DNA of 64,000 bases from Acanthochromis polyacanthus (taxonomy: Eukaryota; Chordata; Actinopteri; Pomacentridae): positions 31,942,482-32,006,481 of the forward strand of contig NC_067126.1 in assembly GCF_021347895.1 (NCBI RefSeq), given 5' to 3'. This document shows, piece after piece, positions 13,561 through 29,100 of this stretch. The notes below the pieces were generated by a model. It was not told the origin of the DNA. It did no database searches and was given only the letters and a program-made list of their open reading frames with translations. Each line of letters starts with the position of its first letter. Within the stretch, counting starts at the first letter, position 1. A program made the translations under genes and the position numbers.

Positions 13561-16500
13561 AGGTAAGCATGGCATTCATGTCAAAGAGCAAACATTGTGT
13601 TAGGAGTTCCTGAAGACTAGCTCTAATGGATGTGCTTTATGAGATGTTCAAACGTATCCTAATTGGTCTTAATGTACTTTTAATGGCACGTGTCCCGGCG
13701 TACCTTTGCTTTAACGTAGCCGTTTCATTCAAGTGCAGGTAAACAAACTATAGACCACAAATCAGTGACAAATCATCACACTTAAAGGGCGACTTCAAGG
13801 TGAATCTTGCTAAAGGCTTCGCATTCATGATTTTCTAGTCAATTTACAGGTTCAAATAGCATTGTCAATTTTTCACAGGAAGTGTCAGTAGGTGCCACAC
13901 TACATTCCACAGTGTGCTAGATGTAACTTATCCTGACTGCAGCGCTCCAGCAGGTAATTTTCTGAACATTTTATTTTGTTGTCTGATATATTGCTGCTCA
14001 GATATGGCACTGCTAAACCCCAGATGATAAATCAAACGTGCAGTGGCTGCCTCTGATAACTCAATAAGCACCTGGACTCCTCCTAACATGTCACACCTGC
14101 ACTCTTACATATACCACTCTCATTCTCGGGGCCTCACTGGGGGGGCTCAATACACCTGCCTAGTGCATTTCAGCAGCCTAGCAGCTGGGAGAGAAACATC
14201 ATGCATGCTTAATTAGGAGGATCGGGAACCATGGGACGAGGTTGGTAATTTTTAATGCATAGTATATACTCTGTACTGCATGAAAATCCATTCATCCACA
14301 CAGAAAAAGGAAGTGGGAAAGAAATAAGATTTCATTTGTACAACTGCTAAAAAAATTATGAAAGGTCACTCCTAGCACAAAAGACTGAAAAAAATACAAA
14401 TAGATATATGTCAGATATCTCAAACAACATTCAGTCTCTTGTAAAATGGAAATTATTCCTCCAGTATTTTAAACAAAGAACATGAAAAATGAAAGCATAT
14501 TCATTTCTTTGTGTATTCTACTTTCTTCACACTGCAGCGTATTAAAGAGACTTAATTTAATGAGCATATTTGAGCATATTTAACAAGAGAATACCAAGGG
14601 GAGACTTTGTTGATCGATATTATTGCATACTTTCCATCCAATCAATTTAGTGTCTGCTTAGGAGCCATTACCAAGTGCAATAAATAGGGGTTTGTTTACG
14701 AAATAATAATAGTGTACTGATTCTCAAAACCTGGAGGCGTTTATTAAATTGCACAGAGAAATGTTCAATGTCATGTATGGATAACACACAAAAGGCCCAT
14801 TCAATGGATAGATTATGCACTCTCGGACTGTCAACAAGTACATAAGCCCAACATTGACTTTCAAACCCTCCAGCTGGAAAAGATTAACTGTCTGAAATGT
14901 TAATCGTCAAATAAGGTCTTTGTAAGGAGATTACACGAATGAAAATTTTTACAGTTCACAGCCATATTTCAGCTGCTTCTAACCCGAGTACAGTTGATAA
15001 GCGAAGAAACAAGTGTGGAAGTTGTTGTGTTGACGATCTGTCTGCAAAGTTTGCTGCTGATGGCAGGAAAAAAAAACATTATGAATTCAAAGAGATAAAT
15101 GTTTCCTTGAGCTGGGATTTGATGCCTTGTAGAAAACAACTTGCTATAGTTGTGTTATGGCCACATGCGCAGAGGTAGTAGCATCTGAGAAGCCATTTCA
15201 GACAGGAGGTTAAATTTCCAATGAATTTTTAGTGTTTTACAAGGGCAATCTTCTTGTGTGAGAGTATTGCTTATAAGGTGTGACTCTTATCAACACAGCG
15301 CAAGCTATGTGTTTATCACAGACTTAAGTCATATGCCCGAATCTGATGTGAGGTCCAGCGTTGCTACAGAGGCTATAAAGCCTATAAGGGAGTGAGACGG
15401 GGAGAAGCGGTATGATAACTCAGAACGTCCTGCTGTAATTATGGTATTCATGAAAAGATGAAATTGAGTGCAGACTAAATCTGTAGCTGCAGGCAAAATC
15501 AACAGCTTGGCATTACTCCGTGACCCCTGCCTATCTTGAGGATACGGCAAACATACCAAAACTTTGCTGCTTTTTTTCATCAGTCAAGAGTGAGGGAATG
15601 AAGTGCATCGATTGCTTGTGATTATTAACTAGACTGAGATAAGCCCTCTCCTTATTATGCAGATTACTGAGGCTCCCCGCTCCAGCATATTGTACAGATG
15701 CAAGGGAGCAGCTGCTCTTACAGATGGTGGGTACACGGATCTATCATTATGCCTCCATTGTCTCCACTTCAATTGTTTGGGGGACAACAGAACTGCATCA
15801 AAGAGGAATCCGACTGCAATGAATTAAGAAAGAGAAACGAAAACCATCAACTAAATTTATACACCGGAGGCCGTGGAATGGAGAGGAGCGTAAAGCTGGA
15901 GCTATTTCATATATACAACCATGGAGTCACCCAGTCATGTATACTGTAGCCAAATCTGTTGGATGCAGCACTGTGCACCAAACATATGTTGTTTTTTTTC
16001 ATTAACAAACAGATATTAATTCAGGATGCAGATATTAAGTCAGATATGAACAAAAGCCTTTTCGGTAAAAATATACAAGTAAGCAAATCAATTAACAAAT
16101 AGATAAACACACAAAAAAATGGAGCTAAAACTTAACATAAATTCTGATTGCATGCATTCACCTCCTCACAACAGTTTCTACTTTTAAAAAACTGCACATA
16201 CAACAACTGATCATGGCTCCAGAATGTTTAATTTGAATTATATATGAAATCATCCCACATAGGCAACCACAGAGAGGGAAGAATATGCAGACGACATCAA
16301 TTTTGCCCTTAAAGGGAACCTCTGGTTGTCCATTTGACTCGCCACACCTCCCGCTGTGCACTGCTCGGATCAGGACACTGGTAGCTCCTCTGATCAAACA
16401 TGACATTATACTAGAGGGAATTACATGCTCAGATTATAACAGAGAAGGTCACACTGAGTCATGACGGCAGTCTCACACTATTTCACAGATAGCGAAGGGG

Positions 16501-17499
16501 AATATTACTTTAAGAATTAATGCAGTGACATTAAGCCGAGCACAATACAAGTCCCCAACTCTTGTTAAGGACGGACGCTGGGAATTAAAGGTTGGATGGA
16601 AATATGTCCGCGATATATAGAAAGTATTTACACCTTTTAGTGCAAATTTTTCTTACATATGTGGATGCAACAGTGGGTGACAAAGATAAGGATAAAATGC
16701 ATGCTTTAGGGCAACATGAGCTCATACTGGAGTCAAACATTGGGGGTATATTAATGAGAAGCTAACAAACTAAGAAATACAATGTCTAAAGTAACCACCA
16801 AAAAATGTAGCTGATATACTACAGTGATAAATGTTGCATTAGGTAGCATGCACACCCTATTTTCCTGATTAAAACAGTCAAAATAAGTGTTAGATGTATT
16901 AATAATGTACACAGATTTACCAGAACTATTGAGTTGCATTGTTGAGGAGGCTAACTGAGGAATAAGGCCCGTGAAAATGTCCAGCCCTCGTTATCTTATC
17001 ACTTTCCTTCACATCAGTGTCAGTTTGGTAAATTAAGCTCAACCCAGCCGACTTACAAGGAAACTCAATAATGTCCGCGAGATAAGTGGATTTCATTTTC
17101 ATTTTATGTCATCGTACAGCAATATTAAGGATGGATCCTGGACCTTTTTTGTCTTTGGGTGCATTTATTCTGTATAACAGCACCCATTGATTACAAAGAA
17201 AGCGCTTCAGCCACAAACACAAGATGCCCACTCGCATCCATACAGTTATGTGCAGTAATTCCCATAAGGTGGAGAGAACTAACATTATTTGCTCCAAATA
17301 GAAAATCAATTCCGTAGCAGAATACGTTCTGTTTTCGATATCCCAAAGAAGCTGCTGTCTTCACATGATCTCAGTATGAATTAATAAATCCCTGTTTACC
17401 AACTTCTTCACTGCCTATTTATACAGCATTAAAGCAGAATTCATGACATAAATACAACTTGCAAGCAATTCAATGCCTTCAAATATGATTTGTAAGTGG

Positions 17500-18300
17500 G
17501 TAAAAACGCACAAAGGGCACAGGAAAATAAGTAGCTGTATCCCATCCAGTCAGAGGGCCATATTTCAGGATTAATTCCTTAACTTGCATGTGCCGCATTG
17601 AAATAAATAACAGTTTTCCTTTCTTGAGTCATGTGTCATGGGTGGATAGATTGAGCTCCTGTCAGAGCACAAAGCTCCCCTCACAAGTCCACATTGCCTC
17701 GTCTGTTGTTAGGACCTCGTCCACATGGGGCCAAATTTGATTGGAAAGCCCAAAGGGAGGAGTTCCACCAGTCACAGGGGCATTGTTAGCGCCTCCAAAA
17801 TGGCCAAAGAAGAATGACTGATTATGCAACCACAGCCAGGGTTACTAATAGGAATTCTATTTGAATTTCTAACATAACAGATGTTTGCTGGGCACCTCCA
17901 TGGAGTGCGCATACACAGTTATGCTAATTCGCCAGTGTTTCCCTTCAAGTTAGCTCAGAGTCATTAGAGCACACAGCTAGCTTGGATCCCTCTGTCAAAC
18001 TAATAATTGGCCATTATTGATATTAATTAACATTTTTGCTCTCTATGTCCTTTTTGACCCACTATCTGTTAGTAAATCCAGTTACTGAGTCCTATTAGGG
18101 CAATAAAATCCACGGGACTCTATAGTAGTTGCGAGTCATTTATCAGAAGGAGAACATAAAGCCAATTAGGAATGGGTGCAGACAGTTGTCTTCATTCTCC
18201 ACTGACTACTTCTTGATCTCCATTATAAATTGCTAATAGAGCAGCTACTGGTTAACAAAAAGGGGGGAAGGAGTGGCGGGTCACCATTGCTCACTCCCAC
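17500..18300. promoter_or_regulatory. Candidate conserved non-coding block
   Basis: About 800 bp of complex, repeat-poor sequence with dense ATTA/TAAT cores, including TAATAATTGG and the ATTGATATTAATTAAC stretch near 18015-18030. Neither strand keeps a reading frame. It looks like enhancer-type DNA, unproven. Confidence 0.25.
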
Positions 18301-18989
18301 CCGTGTTGACAGGTGAATAGCACCAATAACAGTATTTTTTAGATGAGGCTATGCCATCATCAGCTGCTGTTTTTCCCCCTCAGTCTGTTTGTTAAGGACA
18401 TCATGCTGCACTTTCAATGATGTAAATGAGCCTAAAGCTAGAATACAGCAGAAAAAGCATTAAATTGTGCACAGTTCATCCTCCAAAAGTCATAGCTGTT
18501 GGTCTCTCTGCTATTATGATGCGATGAGCATGAGAAACCCTGCACACCATAGGTTTATGGGCTCAGATCAAGAAATCCTAATAGGTGTATATTGACTGGT
18601 TTATTTTCCACAAAACTCCAAAGGGACTGCTGGTTGCAAGAAAATATATCAAAAAGCCTATCAACAATGGTTGGGTCTTCCGTGTAAAATCAATAGTGAG
18701 CCATAGATGGCTTGAGTTTTCACAGTTCTCTCTCGTCATTTAAAAAGACTGTAGACTATATGATGCCTGGAAGGACCCATGAGACTTTTGTAGCATAGCA
18801 ACCACGCCATATTTTTGAAGAGACACAGATTAGTAATAACCTAATCTGTTATGCCACTGGTGAAACGCAGGAGGCTGTTGTTTTGAACCTGGTAACAGGT
18901 TACTGCTGCGCTAACTTGACGCTTTGGGAGTTAGTGGTTTAGTTTTCGAGAACAAAAGGACTCGTGAAGGATCATGAGATGCTGTTGAA

Positions 18990-19250
18990 GCAGGTAGGCG
19001 AACATAACCTACAACTTATGTTCCTGCTCCCTGGATCCAGATGCTACCGTGGCAGACCAGGTTTATGACAAGAGGTATTGCGGTCCCTTAAATGAGCAGT
19101 ATTTAATAGCCTGGATTCAAGTGTAAAGGCTCTCTCCCCCGTGCATTACTCTGAGAACCTAATTACAAGTTTCATCATCAATCATGAGCATTATTTATTC
19201 AGTGAAATGAATTTCTAATTAATAACTGATGAGCATTATGGCCTCTAAGA
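18990..19250. promoter_or_regulatory. Candidate conserved non-coding block
   Basis: Complex sequence with a block of homeodomain and POU-like words (TTTATGAC, CTAATTACA, ATTTATTC, TAATTAATAA) in about 250 bp and no coding frame. A candidate enhancer by texture only. Confidence 0.22.
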
Positions 19251-22200
19251 CTGTAAAGCTATTAATTATGGTTGGCAACAGGGAATATCCCTGTAAAGGA
19301 CTATCTGGTGCACAGTCACAACACAGCAGTGCCAACAGGCTAATGTCCACAAAGAACATGCTCTGGATTGTTTTTAAACCTATCCTTTATAGAGGCACTT
19401 ACTTTCATGAATGTTGTCTGGGGGCTGTCATGCTGTTAGTGATGTAATAAATATCAAAAAGTGTATTAAAATTTTGCTAAACACTGCTTTGAGTCTTGCG
19501 CTTCCAACCTCGATCTGACAGATGTTTCGTATTTGGGCTGCAACAGGGCCCACTGTGAATTTTGCGACAAGATATGGTATCATTTATTTAAAGCAACATC
19601 AATTAAAGAAATTAAGGGCTCTAACATCAATAATAGTGTTTTTAATTTCCTTTCTGTTGGTTTTATTTATTTGTTTGCTCTTTTGAAATAAAATAACGAC
19701 AATCCCCATTTTTTAAAATAAATTTAATGTTTATTCATATTGCAGTAAAAATAACATTATTACTATATATTGCTGTCAGTCACTAACAGCTATTGTACAG
19801 ATATTTCTGTATTAACTAACTTGATTTGTTAGTTTTAAAGGTTTTTCCAAAAACTTTCCTTGTCAGGTTTTTTTTCCTTTTTTTGTCTGCATTTATTCTC
19901 ATTGTTTAACTCCACAGAAGGGGTGTCAGCACTTTATGAGATTAATGCATATTTTAGTCTTGCAGCCAAATATTTTATTATTTAGTGCATGCGTGTGACC
20001 ATCACCAGCCCTCCCTGAAAGCTAAGCTGACATTCTTTATTATAATTCCCTGTTAAGAGCCAGGGAGGGCAGTGCTACACCCAGGTCAGGTTATTTTTTT
20101 TTAATACAGTTTTCATCAAACAGCATGCATTTTGCTAGTCTTCCTTATTTCTGCTGTTTGCTCCAGTTAAGTACATGTTCACCAGACCTAATTTAAATGT
20201 GAATGACAACCAGTCGATGAACAAAGTAGAAAAACATTCGAGGATATACGTAAGATTTAAGTACTATTGATTTATTGTTATTACTAGTTTAAAACCAGAA
20301 CAGATTGGCACTGTAACTTAGTTTAGGCCAAAATCGAAGGTTAATGTTTATGTTCTGTTAATCAAAATTGAATTTCCCATATAACCTGGGGCAGTTGCTT
20401 AATATGTGCCTAAAAATAACAATACAAGCTTCAGGCGTTGAGGTGATTCTACAAAGTTACTGTACAGCTAAATGTTTTCGCCCTGACAAAATGTAAAATA
20501 TTCTTTATTTAAAGTTTTCACCATAGTTTTAAAGCAAGGTCATTCAAGAGAAGAACAGAAAGGTAACAGCAAGACCCACAGCTGCTGCTGAAAAGAGAGA
20601 CATAATTACATAAAAGCTTGTCTGCAGAAATACTACGGGTCGTGAGAAGAGATTCAGAAGTCAGCAGTGATTCTGCTGGCCTGACCTCCTTCAGGGGGGT
20701 TTACAGGAAGGGTCACCTGATGGCAAATGACCACTCACAGTTTAGAATAAATATATATAGTGCAGTAAAATAATTCAGTTATGGAAGCCAGGGCCTGTTT
20801 CTTTGTCTGCAGAGTATCTCATACACATAAAATAAGCCCTGCAGACTGTCATTTGCACATTATTGATGACTCTTCTGCTGATACTGTTAATGAGTATTAT
20901 TACATTTCTCACTGCTATAAATCCCATAAACAAAACATTTGGCATTTTCTCCATCACTGCAATTTCGTCTAATTTATACAAAGCATTACATCGTCACATC
21001 ACTGTAATTGTGCCGTCTTGAACTAATTCTTTTCAAGGCTCATTTCAGTTACAGTATCTTTGCAATAACCGCGGGTCAAACGCAGATTGGTGAAAATGAA
21101 AGTAGATTATTGTACATCTTCCTCCAGACATTACAACAAAATAGACACAAAATGAAAGAGACACAAAGAAAGTCAAAATGATGATAAAGAACCATGAGAG
21201 GCTGTAATTCTGTCAATTTAGAAAATGGAAATCGGCGAAGCAGCTCTTTAATTTATCTGTTGTTTCAATTCAGCACAAATTTTTTGCACATTTGTGGCTT
21301 TTTTTTTTTTTTGCATATATTCATCTTACACACAAGTCTATCTGCACAAAAGAGAGATGGATTGAGTCATGCATGGCTGTTTGAGCCATCCAGAGTAAAT
21401 GTAATAAATGTACATGACTATAATGCTGAATTGCAGCAGTGTCTTAATGTGTCCTGCTTCTGTAAGTGTTTAAAGACTCAACATGATTTTTGTATGTATC
21501 TTAATTGAGTTTAATGTTACTTAATGTAAGTGCATCATGCAGCCCTGTCTGTTCTCTGGCTTGTGTCCTAGTAATGTCATTAAGATTTACACATATACCT
21601 ATTTAGGTTGTCTAAATACAATTCAATGTGTGGATTAAAGATTCTGGGCGTACCTCTGTGTGGAAATTGGTTTATTCAAAACCTGTTATTTCTTTTCTCT
21701 GTTTTGAATGGAACATCGGCAGACAAAAACTGAATTTGCAACACGTCCTTTGGGATTTGTTTTCATTGTGCCATTCATTTTCTTTGCATATGCTTTTTTA
21801 TCCAGGGTCACAGGACGTAGAAACCAATGCCTGATCAGACCCCATTTACCAGGTGTAACACTAGAAGGCATAAACTACATACTAAGGTTGAAATTGCAGG
21901 ATTTGTGAAGTTTTTATAGAGGGAAATGATGCATTGTACTGTTTTGTACACTGTTTGGAACAAAGGGACTTTGGAGGACTGCAACCAATTTTGAATAAGA
22001 CATCCACATGAATTCAATAAAATGGAATTTAATTAAGAAAGTTTTGACAAATTTTATAGAAATGTGTCATTTATTTTGTAAGGTTTATTTCTATAAGCAT
22101 TACATTGCAGAATATTAATGTCGACTGGCATGACAAATAGCATTAATACATAATGTTGGGATTTTTAAACATATCAAATGTCATATAGTAACTGTGCATT

Positions 22201-25200
22201 TCACTCTAGTTACTCCATGTTTTAGATTTTTTCATATGTTATCGGTATTTTATTAAAGAAAAGGTCAGTCAGTGCGTCATAAGTCGGGGACTCAGGGGAC
22301 AGGGGAACATACACAGAATATTCTTAACATCAGGACTGCCACATTTTTTGTGACGATCAGTGCAAACACAAGATTCTTATTTTGTCATGATTAAACCACC
22401 ATCTACCAGTATTTCTGTCATCATGCTGCACAATTTCTAGACAATGCAAATGAAGCAAAATATAGCATCCAACAACGCCCCTCAGAAATCATTGTTCGAG
22501 TATTGAGTGTTAAATCTTATCTAAACACGTCTGAATAGAACCCACTAGAAGATATATTAAAATATGAGGCTGCTTTTAGTCAAAAATGATCTCCCAAGAT
22601 GAGAAACCAGCAAAGCTTCATCTACTGGCTCAGTTTTATTGCAAGTGTAATTTCCTCTACTGGAAATTAAAACTGGAATTTTCAAATCTGTCCCTGTATT
22701 ATTGGATAGTTCTGTCTTTGAACTTGTACTTCAGTCCATGAATATATTTTAAATGTTAAGAAGTGAAAGAACTGCCTTTCTCTTATGTTTTCAGATTAGC
22801 TTGCTTCAAATTGCCACCCAGGGGACGGACAAAGTATCTGAATTGAATTAAACTGGGAAATGAATGGAGCACACAAGAGTGAGTGCACAAGCGACTGAAA
22901 ATAAACAAAACAACATTTACTTTATTGGATCCTCATTTCGTTGTGATCTCCTAAATTAAAAAAACACAGATAAAGCTAGAAGCAGCACGCATGGTTAGAT
23001 TTAATCTGCTGTACACTGCTAAAATGGTGTCTAGAATGACAAAATCAGCAACACAAAAACCAGGCAAGGTTTCTGCAAATCATTCATATTGAGGGGATTT
23101 TCCATAAGTAGATGCGTTTCTCTAACACTGGGGTCTGTGTAGGCTACTCTTACTTATCTAAATCCATCAGATGCTTCTGTAAGAGAGTGAGTTTTAAGAG
23201 CTGTCAAATTAATGTCAGCTCAACATTAAAAACTGCAAACTGTGGTCAGGGTGTTGCTTCAAGTGCTGGTGGGGAGATAAAATACAATCCATTATGTCCC
23301 ACAGCAATAAAAAAAAAAAATACAATACACTTAAATAAAAGTGAAGGGATATTTCTCTAAACACGCTGTTGGAGTGTCCATGCAGGGTGAAGTAGTAACT
23401 ACGGTTATTATTATTATTGTTGAATAATAAAATAGGTAGCCAATGAGACAGAATATAAACCAGTAAATAGGTTAGATTTAATTCAGCAAAAGAGTTCATT
23501 TTGAGCACTTGGATGGGTCAAACCAACCCCAATATTTTATTTTAACTTGAGTAGAATTTGAAAAGCCCTAGAAAGCAATGACAGAGGTCTCCATGTAAAT
23601 GATTCTCTTGATCAAGAGAAAACCCCATAACTTTCTTATAATGAATGAGAGACTGAATTTTGTCACACATTGCTACTGTCATTCACACAAGCATTACATG
23701 TTCACTTTTTACTGGGCTAAATGCTTCAATGGATGTCCAAAACCTACTGGAAACTAACTCACAGGTAGCATTAATCCACACTACTGACTGACAGAAATGT
23801 GTGTTTACTTACATCTGCCTTTATCCCAGACGGAAGTGCAGGTCTCAGATGTGGAGTTGATACCCTGACACCGTATTGTAGCAGCCTGCTGCTCCTAAAG
23901 TTCAAAAGAGACACAAGTTTGGAACAAATTCCTCCACAGTAAGCGCAACATAAGTCAAATAAGCTTAAATTCACCTTCCTTTAAAGTTATGTCCAGGTAA
24001 AAAGCATTGTGTTAATTCTGCTCCAAGGTTAGCTCAGTTAGCTGGTAACATTAGCAACAACCAGCTAAGGGATCTTAAACGTGCTCTAAGGTCACTGATT
24101 AAATCCATATCTTCATGTCAAAGTTAACATTTATGAGCTGTTTTTCTATTAAACAATCCCTAGCTGCATTAAAATGACTTACATGTAACTCCATGTGGTT
24201 GCTTAATCTAGAATGAGCAGATCTATGACGTACCTGCCTTTCACCCCTTTCTATGTAAGATGATCATTCGGCTGATCTGGTGACCGATCTGTCAGCACAG
24301 GTAGCTACTGCACAAGTTACTGAGGTTGTAAATAAAACTATTACCTCCATATTGACTCAGTCTCTTCTTAACTGACATGTAAAGCAGCCACTTTCACGAT
24401 CTACAGATGATTGTGTTAAAAAAAATTGTGGAGAGGAAAGGCCCGACGCACCTCATGATAGGAAGAGCTCAGGTGCAGGTAGAGATCTTGACTGAGTCGG
24501 TTATAAAGTGAAAGTAGGCCCCATATACAGTCTTGAAGTCTCAAATTTTAACAGCTTAACAACTTTGACTCTGTTACCATGTTGCATGTCGATAGAAATC
24601 ACTCAGTTTCAACTTGAGTAAATCTTTGTTGAACGATCTTTTCCCTGTTTAGCATATGCTGAAGCCAGCATGTGAGGCGTTTAAGGGAACATCAGTAAAA
24701 TGTAGTATTTACCGACAAGCAGATGTTCAGCAAGTGTTTAGTCTGTGCCCAGATTATGACTGATACCAGGAGAGGATGGTGACATTTTTTAGATTAAAAT
24801 ATTATGCTCAATTCTTGTATCACTGAAAGTTGGTGCAACATAACTAGGTTATGCAAAAACAGCAATTCATCCACATGCATGGTGTGGCAATGCTAAACCA
24901 GAACAAGGGAATGGAGCAACCTAATCATTTGCTGGTGTGACCAATCTAGAAAGTTGGTAGCACCAGTGCCATCAGTGGAAAGTCTGGAGCCCTGCTTATA
25001 ATTCTGCTCGATCACTACAAAACTACACCAAGGTACACAATGGAGTAATTTATCCATATGTATTTGAACCAGGAACAAATTCTGAAGAAGAAGAATGACA
25101 CCAAAAGCAACAACCCAGAAGTTGACAGGATTGGTTCGTAAATCTCTGTTTTTGAGACTGTCATTGTTCAAGGGGAAAATGTTCAGCTACGGCTACTTAT

Positions 25201-26085
25201 TTTGCTCTTAATGTGTCTTTTAGCATCTACAAAACACCATATGGACACACAAATATGGTTAAAAAAAGTACAACTTGGTTTCAAAGTGCATTTGATTTCC
25301 TGTAGTTGAATCTATACACTATGGTTGAATCTCACCTTCTCTTCACCTGCATAACCGGCATAGCTGTCATTTTTAAAATGCAGTCATGGACAAATCCTAA
25401 CTTGTCCTGTACCATTAAGATAATAACACACTGCTTAGGTTAACAGTATTTTCCATCGGCCTAGAAAGACGTGCCCTGAGTCAGTGTTGAGTACACCTGG
25501 CTGAAATCCAGTATTTTTTTCTCCTGAAAGTACACGCCGCAAAATTGTCTCCATGCAGATGCTGACAAACAGATAATACATTTAGTAAAAGTTGTTATTC
25601 ATTGGTCAGTGAAAGGGCAAAATATTCATATAGATTCCAAGCTTTTTTGACCATGCATGTTTACACCTTTCATACTTTGCTGTAAAAAAAAAAAAAAAGA
25701 AAGAAACATATAGAGGCTTTTTTATGCTTTGTTACCTAAACCTAATTGTATGCATAATCCTGTGTTACCATATACAACAACTTCAGCAACAGTTTTCGAC
25801 TCAAGACAGAACCTACATTTCTTCTGAGAACGGTGTGTTGTGCATCACATGAAATAATTGTGTTACCCTTTTCTCTTAATGGATTTCACATGATTGGTCC
25901 TTTAATTAACTGGTTGTTGAAGTAGCCAGAAGTCTACGGGTCAGTTCATTATACATTATTCCACTCTTACAGCACTGGCACCTCACCACTGAAAATAGAC
26001 ACACTATGTCATCCTTCAATATGAGTGAGACACATAACAGAGACAGGACTGTGCACATCCTATAACTGTCCTTCTCTGCAGGTCT

Positions 26086-26118
26086 ACAAACACACACACA
26101 CACATGCACACACACACT
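26086..26118. repeat. (CA)n microsatellite
   Basis: Run of CA dinucleotides with one TG interruption. Short reading frames across it are artefacts of the repeat. Confidence 0.85.
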
Positions 26119-29100
26119 GAAAGCTCTCGTCTTTCCATCTGGTAAAGTGGGCTGTTGTGATTGATTTGTGGATTTGCTCCCTCTTTTTTTCTCTCCATTT
26201 AAGTGAAATAATGTATGGAAGCAATCTGGCGACAGACATTTTGGAAAATCTATTTGAAATCATTTCAGTTGAAGCCATGGCAGTTTGTCTTCTTAGCGGA
26301 GAGGAGCAAAGTATAATTGTCTGCAGTCTAGTAAAACACAGTATAACTGCCATCACACTTGACTGAGCTTATAGCCAGCTAGTCCCATGGCCTCTAGAAG
26401 ATAGAGCAGTTAATGTTCCCTTTTATTTTAGAGGATATGTCACTTGTATCGCAGATTTATACCATGATACAGCAATTTTGTCCAAACAGATGGATAATGG
26501 TGTCACCAGCAAAAAGCCCTGTTTTTATTGAGTTTAGAGCATATTGTTTAGATAGGGGACTGTGTTGAACAGCTCCGCCAGCCCTTTCTCTCTTTATCTC
26601 TCTAATCTTGCCAGTATTAGATTTGATCATTTTTGTTTGAAGGAGGAAAATGTGGCTGTAATGGTTTCCTAATAGCAAACACAGGGGATACAAATCCAGG
26701 GACCCTGTTCTGTAGTGCTTCCATAAGCACCACTGATTTATAGAGGTCTTTATGACAGAAAGGAAAATGATCCGCTGCAGGTATAAATCAGGTGAGGAGT
26801 AGGAAATTGAACTTAGATATCATCTTGTCAGATGCTTAATGCTCTTCCTCCTGTCACATTCGATAGGACCAATTTGGAGAATCCTGCAGAGGTAAAAAGA
26901 AGACAATTAACAATGACAGTGTGGTAATAGATGAAGCTATAAAATGAACCTGCTGCCTGCAGGATGCTTTGTATGATTTCCACATGAGGTAGTGGAAGGG
27001 GTCTGTTGTCTTAGCCTTCCATTTATTCTCTACTTTTTGTTTTGGTGGCATCCTTTGTAAAAAGAATATGTGATATTAGAGTATTTAAGGATAATGTTTG
27101 TGGTCTGGTTGTACTCTGTATTTGAGTTATTATCCTGCAAATGACAGGACTTGTAAATTTAGGTTAATGCTGTTTTTATGTTATTGATCCTCACACTAAA
27201 TTAAATTAATCAATAAATCAGTTGCCAAGTAGAAAAAAATATGCATGTACAGAAACATTAAAACCCACAAACAACTAACAAACAAACAAACCAGTAAAGT
27301 GCTGGAATCTAGCTGCTCCATTTTAAGTTGTTAGGACGATGAGGAAATGTGTGTTTGCATGCCGTCTCTCCTAAAGCGTGTCCTCCTCTGCTATGGTATA
27401 TATTTTAGATTGTTTGCAGTAATAACTGTCCAACTGTATCAGCGCTCAAACAGATGCCATCGCTCAGTGGCATAATGAGTTCAAGATAGGACAGAGAATG
27501 ACAATGCTCTCTGATCCCTGAATGTCACTCTGGTATAAACCACAACACAGCGGTTTATTGCCGGCATCATGCATTCAGCAGCACGCAATGATTTGACAGA
27601 TAGAATGTGGAGGAGGGGGGAAAAAAAACACAGAAAGCCATCCATCTGGGGTGTGTAGGTTTCAAATGACTTGAATTTGAAAAAAAAAAGAAAGAAAAGC
27701 TAATTTCTTGAAAGCTGATGACCTTTTGTGGAAAGCTTTGTCAAGTGGCAATTCAAGCTCAAGCACCTAAAGAGCTTTACAGTAATAACCAGAGATCCAC
27801 TGCTCGGGAAGCATCACCCCTCGCAGCTCATCAAGCCAAGCGCTTGTATAATCTAATTTGATTTTAATGCTTCTCTGAAGGAGATTGTGCTCTTATTACT
27901 GTGTAATGATGCTGTTGTCAAGAGCCAGTGGTGATGTCTAATATCGCAACCATGTTAACTACTTCTGTGACACTCTTCGCAGCATTTTCCACATTGTCTC
28001 CAGTGCACAATGGCTATGTGCTGTATATTTATGACTTTGTTGTTCTTCCTGTTGCATTCTGCTTCGTGACTGACAGAAGCATAGTAAATCTTTAAAACTC
28101 CCTTCCTTATTACCTTTGTCTGATATGGTACTTTTTTCGTATTCAGTACAGTAGATAGAGCATAACGATGAAGGTCTAAGCTGAGATGAGGAGAATTTTG
28201 AAGTGCTCACACTCGGGGGCAGCAAATGGAAAAGTGACAAGCCTGGTGCACTTGTCTATTTTACTTATTCTGTGCCTCTGTTTCATATTCTGCCTCGCAC
28301 CGCGGGGTTATTTTCCTCCAGGGTTCAGGAGGGCACGCTCTTTCATTTCTTCAGAAAATTGTTTCGCAGGATTTCAATCTTTGGCTGCTAGATATGACAA
28401 AACACAATATCAAGAACACTTATGTTTCTTATCTGCCATTTTTTCTGGGTATAAATAAAAGATCAGTATAAATTTAAGTCAAGTGGCCTCGAATGCACAT
28501 GTGAGAGATGAGTATGAAAAGAACTATGAACCTTGGGACAGCCCCACTGTACATTTTCATCGCTTGCTCAAAATTACCTTGGCACTAGGGCTTTGTGTGT
28601 CATTTGTCATCCTTGAAAATCAATTAGTGTTTCCACGATAGCAATCCAGATGTAATCCTACCAACTTTCGGGCGATTTGACTCAAAAAGCTGAGAGTGTG
28701 TCTTTAAATTTGACATTATGTAAACACTATTTCTCTGAATTGTTCGTGTAATAGGCTGAGATGGTGGTCAATTAAGCGCCGACTATGATAACTACAGTAA
28801 AAAATAAGATAGCTCAAGCGCCATCCCAAATATTGATTGTGCCTAAATAGCCCTTCTATTTGCCACCCGATAAAAATCATCACACATACAAATGCTAGTA
28901 CCAGTGTAACTGTAATACCTTTAAAGGCAAAGCTGTTTAACTGCAGTCGAGAACCCAATTTCACTATTCTGTTATCATTCATCTGTCTGCAAAAGTCTTC
29001 ATGTATTAAAAAAGACAAGATAAACACAAAGCTGAATGCTGCTACATTGGATTGAAAACCTTCTACACAGATAATTTTACTGACTGTGAAGTATAAACTG

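Noticed and set aside
24020..24110. tRNA-like TAGCTCAGTTAG word
   Set aside because: The B box GGTTCRANNCC is missing and the cloverleaf arms do not pair.
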